Positions 46,101-55,100 of a stretch of DNA of 64,000 bases are shown piece after piece (the first letter of the stretch is position 1; every line of letters starts with the position of its first letter). The translations under genes and the position numbers were made by a program. A model generated the notes under the pieces. It did no database searches. It was given only the letters and a program-made list of their open reading frames with translations, and was not told the DNA's origin. The stretch comes from Membranipora membranacea. Its lineage: Eukaryota; Bryozoa; Gymnolaemata; Cheilostomatida; Membraniporidae. Location of the stretch: positions 21,700,001 to 21,764,000 of the forward strand of contig OU612068.1 in the NCBI GenBank assembly GCA_914767715.1, written 5' to 3'.

Positions 46101-49100
46101 GAATTGCGACACTCTAGACAAGTGTGCAAAGGAATCCAGTGTAGGAGAATAAAACACTCCCAAAAATACCACCCTAACTAGGAATGTGAGCTGAGCCACA
46201 GGCATAGAACCACCGCTCTCGGATTTTTCGAGGGATTAAATACAGTAATTAAGGTATATACATGATTGCAATGGGATTAACTTATAACTTATGGATCATT
46301 ATTGGCTTAGATAGCTTTAATCCTGATTTATTTAGCAAGACTCGTGTGGCTAGGTGTGCAGACAGCGGTAAAAACCTCATAAATAAACCGACCCTAGCAA
46401 TGCTCACCAGAAACAGTACGCTGTCCATAAACCGTATGGGCACACTAGCCTGGGGTTTGGTCATTTCCAGTTTTCAGGAATATCACGCAATGTAATATGA
46501 AACTTCCAGTTTATCGTTTACGAACCACAGTTGGTCATACTGGACAGGATAGACAATCAAACAGTGTCAAACGTTCAAGTTTCATGAATGCAAATTTTCT
46601 TGCTCATTCCAGCAGGGAATGCGGTAGACACCCAAATCCCGTCAAAGATACGTTGTCTAGCGGTGAGGATGAAACCGCAACCCAATTTCGAGGGAATCAC
46701 ATATGGCTCAGATCTTTTCCTGATGACCAGATGAAAAATGTTAATTCTTACCCGCGTGAAACCGACGTTGAGTAATGGTAGTATCGAGAGTTCTTCTTTC
46801 TCACTGAAATGAGTAAAAGTAACACAACTTTGAACTAAACTCGAGTGAAGGTTACGAACACAACACCAGCAAAACGTAGATCGTAAATGATCGAATAGTG
46901 GCCTATACAACAACTTGAATTCCAGTCTTTGGCTAAGTAACACTCATAGTTCGGTAAGGTGTCCCAGATTAAATGCTCATTACTTTAGAACAGACCCTGC
47001 AATGGGAAATCCCAGAAGCCGATAGGGTTCTCAGGCTTTTTCAAGCACATGTTTTGAGTTCCTCAATGATGTCAAACCGTGTGTTTGTTTTCAATCAAAA
47101 CTAAGACATGACAATAACATATAGCTTTATTACTGCCTGGGTTGTTGAGAAAAACAACAACGACACCATCGATTGGCATTTTCATAGCTCTATAGGAAAA
47201 AAAACTAAGAAGGGCTCACTGCCAAATAGTCTTGGGAAGAAAAAAAATGACAGGTCCATGTTACATATGAGCATTCTTGACCAAAAATGTCTCTTTCTAC
47301 GTATTGGAGTCACCATCTTCAAGAATACATCCTCAAATTCCAATACATATACTATGTACTGATTGAGGAATTAAGGTGTTAATTAACCAGTCATGACATG
47401 TTACATGATGGCCAACTTTGAGGATATTATGATCATCTAATTACTATCAGTTTTTGCTCAGCAAAAAAAGGGTAGACCAATTAGCACTGCTGGCAAACTT
47501 GACATATTTGCTGTGGTAACAAAATTGTCACCGTTCAGTGCAAAAACTGCTGATTGGAAAGTTCAGAAGATGCTGTTGTTGACTGGCCTCTTTAGGGCCG
47601 TAGTTTTGCAAAAATGGTAGGGGAGGCGAAAATCCTTGAGGGTGTGAAGTAACACCAGGTTAGGTTATAGGTGGGTTAATCCCCAGCCTCCAAAGTGTTT
47701 TGTTGTAAATGTCGATTGATTGATGTAAATATCAAATGGAAGTCCTACATGAACTGATTCTGACATGGAATATTCAATAATAGCATTTAAAGGCCACTCT
47801 ATTCAGAATTCTAGGGGAGGCAGAGCGCCCCTGCATCTCCTTGAATTACGGGCCTGCTCTTATAACTCATAGTATAGAGGTAATGTACGGTGTAAATATG
47901 GTCTTGGTCTGATGATCAATTAATTTTGTATGTCAAGAATGTCACCAGGCATTTATCATTTCCACTATTTGGAGGTCAACATCAAAAGCCTGATGACGCA
48001 AAACCTTGAGGTGTTCAAATACTTTTCAGTGGCATTGTGGTTTGATTCTGGCTTTCTTATGGTGTGACACAGGAAATGGAAACTCTTTTCATGACTGTCA
48101 AATGCGCGACTAAACACTGTAGCCAGTGTGAGAAGCATCATTAAGTACCTAGAATAAAGATGTGGCATGCACACAAGATAAATATACACAAGGACTAGTG
48201 GCAGAACTTTAATCAGTACCTGATGATTACTGACATGGAAAGAAACTCACCTACGATTGATGACAGCTAAGAACCGCGAGTGCCCTTTAGGATGCACAGC
48301 TTTCATCGACCTAAAACAAATTTAAATGTGCAACAAACTTAATATTGCGACAAAAATAATTAAATGCTATTTGCTAAATCACTGCCCAAGATACTTTAAC
48401 TTCAATTGTAGCCACAGAGAGACACTGTCGAAAAGCTACACTGGTAATGAGATTTTCTACTAACCACTATTTGGAGGTGAAGAGCAAGAAATGTGATTCT
48501 AAGTGTTTCCAATGACCTTCCATAATTTATTATCTAGAATGATCACAGAGTATGTTTTCCTTATGGCATCTCATTTTAAATTATTGAAAAACAGGGAATC
48601 AGCAAGGAGTTGGCCGTGAACTTACGGACGTCCAATCTTCTGTTCAATCTAAGAGACGAGATAGGAAATATGCAATCATAGGAATCTGATTGGTCAGTTT
48701 ATAAATAGGTCAGTTTCTCTGTTTTATGATTGGTCAAATTACATGGTGCATTATAAGGTTTACCTGCAGAGGCTTTCGTGATCAAGAAGTTTGGAATGTC
48801 TACAGTCTATGATGACGAGATCATGCTGATTGGCTATATATGACTCTAGCGCCGTCTCAACAGTCTTTGCAAGGGTGTGCTTGTACCCTCCCTTATCAGC
48901 AGCTTTTATAAAGGCCTCACTCTGTGAATCTTCCTTACCAAACACGAGTAGAATCTGAAAGAAAAAAACATCTGATTAGAGTCATTTTGAAAGAGTTACA
49001 GAGGCAAAACTTCTTGGTTTGATAGCTCAATTTATTGTCTGAGCTACTGTTAGAAGCATTCCATTCTTCGATATCATGTCGATGGAATACCGCAGAGAGC

Positions 49101-52100
49101 ATCCAATTCCTGACCTTAGCTAACTTCCAGGCAGTATTTTACAGCAGAAACAAGCCCATTTCACATCAAATCACACAATCCAATACTAAATGGATAATGA
49201 TTTACAGCAATGTTCAGCTGAACTCTTGGATTGAGCGCTAGGGTATTTCTCAGCTGCTATAAAGGTCAGCAACCTCAAAGTACATTTATCCTGCCTGCGA
49301 GACAGAGTTACTCTATTATCTTAGGTGCTATGCTTGTGATTAGTTGTGGTAGTTGGTGATCATTGGTAGTTCATCGGCGGGTCAGACATGCAATTGTCTT
49401 TTTGGCCAAGAATGTTTATTTCAACTACTGGGGCTCCGATGTGATACATTCAGCAGAAATACAGAGCAGACAGCATGGCAGACGAATAATTTATGTTGCT
49501 GGCTGATCAAGGAGGTCCAAAGACCACCAATGTAAAGATTTACTCAATTTCTATCAACATAATTCACACAATTCATATTGATAGGCCATTTGAGATGATC
49601 GCTAATTCTTTTACAACAGTGATAGCCAAGGAAACACCATTATGATTCATAACAATGACTTTATTACAAAATTTTTACACCCAAGGGATATCAACAGGGA
49701 TTTAATGTGATACCAATAAGGGTTGATGGTGCTAATTGCCTGATAATTTGTTATTTTTGAGGGGGCACTTGTGTATTGCCTACGCAACCAATGTTGTGCT
49801 ATTATGGGTTTAGTTACATGCATGCCGAAGCGATGGAATTTGCACTATGTTTTATCAACCAGAATTATCTTTCAAAACTGCATTCTTGGTGTAATTTTGT
49901 CTAGAACGTTCCTATTCACCATAACAAATCACTAGGCAGAGGACTTATTGCCCTCTTGACAGGCATACATTGTCTAAGAGTTCATTCCGTGTCCTTTTAA
50001 TTTTTGATCCAAACCAACAATTATAATGATAAGGGCGCTAGATGGAAACTGACTGGTCTGGGAGCTGTAGTACAAAATACCGGAGCAAAGTTGATACAGG
50101 GAGGGATAATAACCTGCCCCAATTTTGCGCAATTTTCACATCAAATATACGTACCGTCATCCTGTTTAGTCTAAGCTTCATTTTTCCTGAGAATGAATTG
50201 GTATCACCATCCTGAAGAAATACACAAAGTAATGAATATAATATGATGATGGTTAAAAATGGCATCCATATACAATAATACTAAAAATACAGCTATACCG
50301 GCGGGAACTCAGCTTAATCAAAGAGCCGGTTTGATCAGCAGTATTGCTGTAGATAAGTCCAAGCTAGTCAACAACTAAGGAGCACTGCGTGCAATCGTGT
50401 TCAGTGATTTTCTGTGGAAACAGATTTTATTACATAAATTTATTAAATTTAATCCAAAATCTCTCATCCAAATCCTCAATTACTTAGGGATTAAAATGTC
50501 CAAGAGCTACCAACAAGACGTTGATCCACTTCATAGCAGGGCATCTGGCGCCCGAAAATATTCCAGAAACGCCTGAGAACAAACCAACCATGGTTATATC
50601 AAACAACAAACAAAATCACACCAAAATAAAGACATCAATTTTTGTTAAACAAATCAAAATGTCAAACCTATGAGTGAACAGCGTTAGCCACTCACACTGG
50701 CGTCTTCTGCCATCTCGAGATAAACTCAACAACCAAAACAACAGAAGATTTACCTGGGAACGTAAACCCCATGAAAAATCTTTAAAAGAGCAATAAAAGC
50801 TACACTTTGATGTTGATTGCCGGTTCACGGCTGGAATAATTTCGGTGAATAAAAAATGGAGCTATTCGTAAGAGCTCGTCTCAGGAAAATCTACTCACCA
50901 TGAAAAATCCGTAAGTTAGAGTTCTTAGGGGCCTGGTTATAATAGGCGGCGATAGATCCTCCCCATTCAGAGAGCAACTAATCTCTATGTTATTGTTATT
51001 TATGTTACCAACACGCGAATACCATGAATTCACTACAGTTCGTCCTTTAATTGAATTAGGACTTAAGTCCCCCGTTTTGCTGCTAATTGTGGTTCCGTTC
51101 ACTACAGTGATGGTGCTGCCTGGTATGTTACCACCGTTGCTTAACTGTAAGTCAGTCACACCGTTGATTCTCGCAGTTCTCTTTCCAACCAGAGACATCT
51201 CAAATCAGTATAACGCAGTCCGCTGCACACTTTAGCTTGCGATTATACGATTTAGGAATAATTACGATGCAATATTAGCATATTTCATGATAAATCACAG
51301 CTACGAAGTCTGAAATTTTCTGGTTGAATGTCAAGAATGCATTTAGAGGTATGGAGTAAATCTATAAATCAGAGTGAGCGGCAAGCAGGCTCAACAAGGA
51401 ATGACAGGTTGGCATGCGGACAACAGAGCAAAGCCACTTCTTAATCTACATTGTAGCCTTAATGTTCTCCCTTGACCAATAAAATTGCAAGAAATCAGAG
51501 GCAAACCAAACACAATTACCAACCCAATAAACCACTCTTACTAGCTGCAACTACACTGTGTTGCAAAGGAAATAGACTTGCTCACAGCAAGTTTATTTTG
51601 GCCACCTGGATGTTTATAAGAAACAAGGTCTTGCTTTCTTTGGGCGAGACACGGGGACAAAGACTATAGATATCTAAGGTCTTTGTCGGCGATATGCAGT
51701 CAATAGGAAGATATCATACTAGATTCTGGCATGGATTAAGATTAAGAATTGGCAAAAGATGCTATTGTTGTGAGATGATACACTCGACCATGTATTAGTT
51801 AATTCCTACCCTATCGTAACGGACAGAGTCAGTTGGCGCAGAGCTTGAACATAGTTTTCATCATTCATCGATAGATACACACATGTCAATTGGATGATGA
51901 TCAAAAAACTGTTTATAAAGAACACTTACTTTAGTCAAGGTGTACAGGAAGGAATGATTTCTCTCGTTTTTATGGGTTTTTGCCAAAAAAGGTTTACTGA
52001 GCAAATCTGGTGTTTTTCCAGAATGTCGTTTTATAAAGTTTACATAATGCAATTTTTTGCGTTCATATCCGCCGGGAAAAACAAAGCAAAAATAACACCG

Positions 52101-55100
52101 CTTCAATTTACTTGGAATATAGAATTTAATTTATCAATGATTTAGGGTTCAGAACATCTGGTAACTTGTACTGTAGATCACATAGCCTTTGCAATTTTGT
52201 GTTTTCAAATGGTGCTCAGTGGTGCTCAGTGGCTTAGAGTTGGACAGGTGTCTAGGCTATTTATTGATGTGGGGCCTACCATATTAATTTCCTCCCAAGA
52301 TCCTTCCATAATAAAACATATTATTACTCCTGGAAATAATGGCAATAATTCCGGGCCTAAGACCATTTCTCAGACGTAATCAACATCAATGTTCCATCTC
52401 ATTTGTGATCCACAATAAATTAATACTTCTGCATTTATGGCTCCACCGCCTTAATGATCAACCCCTAAAAGAGGTAGGACAACTCTGACTGTAAGTCTGA
52501 GCCACCTACTATTATACCCAAATAGTTGAAGACTAAGCCAGAGAGAGATTAATGTTGGTATGTCCAGCAGGTCACAGAACCTAAACAAATCGAATCACAG
52601 ACAACCTGCAATATAGGTAATGGATATCTAAATCAGTTTTATTACCCAAAATTCAAGCACTATATAAGAATATTACATAACGAAGGCAAACAATGCGATC
52701 TGATTGATGGAGATTACCGAGATATCGAGCTGAAGCAACTGGCAATCAGAATGGAGTTGGGGGGAGAGACCATGGATCTAAAGGATGAAGAACTTTGGTG
52801 AGATGTGAATTGTGAAATCTGCAGATGTATGGTTTTAATACCTCGTAAACTATTGCAGACACCTGGGAGAACTTGAAGGAAGCCGCGATATACATTGACG
52901 TCAATGGATACATCTAATCAGTACTTGGTGAACAAAAAGCAATCATTATTAAGGATATGACACAGGTTTTAACACCTCTTAGATGCCAAAGACAAACAAA
53001 AGATAACTGCAATAACCCATCGATTCTACACCACGATATACATCAGCCTGCAGACAGATTCATTTCCTCCAGTGAACATTACAGGCAGCGCAAATTTCCA
53101 CAATGTTATTCCACAAGCATACCATGATATGACAATCTATGGCAAGTAATACAGCTTGTCAGGGAGAAATTGTGAAAGAAGTTGCGTTTCTAGCCACATT
53201 TTGCACAGGCTGCCATCGGACTAAAAGGGGGTACTAGGACATGCACCACTCCACAACCTTTTAACAACACCGCTATTGCCTGACTGCTACTATCAATGAT
53301 ATGAATATGAATTTATATTATCAGTAGCCACACTGCTTCTGCTGTTTCAAAGTGACACTGTTTTTGCTTCGTGTGAACAAAACAATGCAGTCTAATCTGC
53401 AAGCCTTCAAGAGACCAGAACGGATAATTAGGCTCAAGAATGAAGGAATTCCTCTTGTTGGGACAGCGATTAAAATTCCAAATGAAGTGCCTGGATTTCT
53501 GATTGCATGTTTCAATGTCCTAGATGCACATTGCACAGTGAATCCGACGACGCAGTATAACAAGCCGGAAAGTCGTTCAGAGTGAAATATCAATAAATTT
53601 AACATGCAAAAAACATGCATTTCTTATGTCTCATTCCTTACGTTTGAAAAATGCAAGTGTTGAAAATTTTTACTATAATGGCTCTTCCCGTCTAAGAATT
53701 CTGTCAGAACATTACAGCGTAGCGTAGCTTGTATGGCGAATGGTGTGATGCTAGGATGAGCTATGGCATGACCCGTGAACACGTGTCTTATATTTGGTCA
53801 AGTTTACAGTGAAAGCAAAAGGAAAACCTCAACAATAAAGAGGATACAAAATGTTTCGATCAGCAGATCAGAACGGAACCATTAATCTAAACATCCATGC
53901 CTAAGATCACAGATGTTTTTTGCAAAACAAACCATTTGTGGACACGCTGAAACTCCATGATACGAAAATGGAAACGGAAAGCAAATTATTAAATTACCCC
54001 TAGGCCTAATTCTAGGAACAATAAGACTTCTTCCAAACATTGTGGAAGCTTTCTTGGTTTCTTGATTTTGGGCAGAAACAAAAGCCTAATGATGGATCAT
54101 TGATGACAATAAAAGTAGGCCTATTTCATATTTATTCAGAATTTATAACTGAGACAATTTTATTTCCAATATGTCCGCTAGTATCTGAGTTATGAAAGCA
54201 AAGGGAGTTTTGATGAGGAAAGGGAGCAAGGTCCTTTATACCAAGAGGAGAGTTATCCTTGGGCTGTTTCTTTGATAAAAACACACCGCTATCACATGAT
54301 ACCATATTTTAGTACCGGGTCAGATGACATAACCCCTAGCCTTGTCACACGACTAATTCTCCAAACCAAAAAAGTAGCAGCCTTACAAGGCTACAAAACC
54401 TCACTATGATTGTTACTATGTACAACTGAGATATATAGCTTAGTTATTGGAGTTTTCTCCCCAAAGTTACCTAATTTCTTGTGACAATTATTAACAGTTT
54501 GCACTGCGTCATGCATACCTCTATGTGAAAATTCCCATACACCTCAACATAAGACACCATGTCTCATATACAACGGCTGAATTTCTTCTTTCGTGGAATG
54601 GTAGAATGTTAATAGTATTTCAAAATGGGTGTGAAGATTTATGGCCTAAAATGAATTGATTTCATTAATGGAGCTTAATGTTAAAAGTAGCAATTGCATT
54701 GGGAAATGAGCAGGGAATTGCGTAGTTTGGGATGTGAAAACTTTAATTTTCAGGCTAATGGCGATCAAAACCTTGTTTGTTACAGCTTTTGCTTCTGAGA
54801 AAGCCAAATTTTTGGAGGAATTCAAATTGCTGACTGCCGTTGCCCCATTGTAACAATCAATGAAACCAGAGGTAAACTGCAATGAAAAGGATTCAAGTGA
54901 ACCCAAATCACATAAATTAACAGACCACTTCAGAGAGTGTGAGAGATCAATCATGGTCCCAAAAAGTCAATCAACTTACACCTGTGACAATCACATGAAT
55001 GGGATGAGGTCTTTTAGCTTCTGAACTTGTAGGGCAGTGTCCGTTTTGTTGTTGATTGCAGTTTTTATGGCAATCCGATGCTGAGTTTCCCATCACTAAG

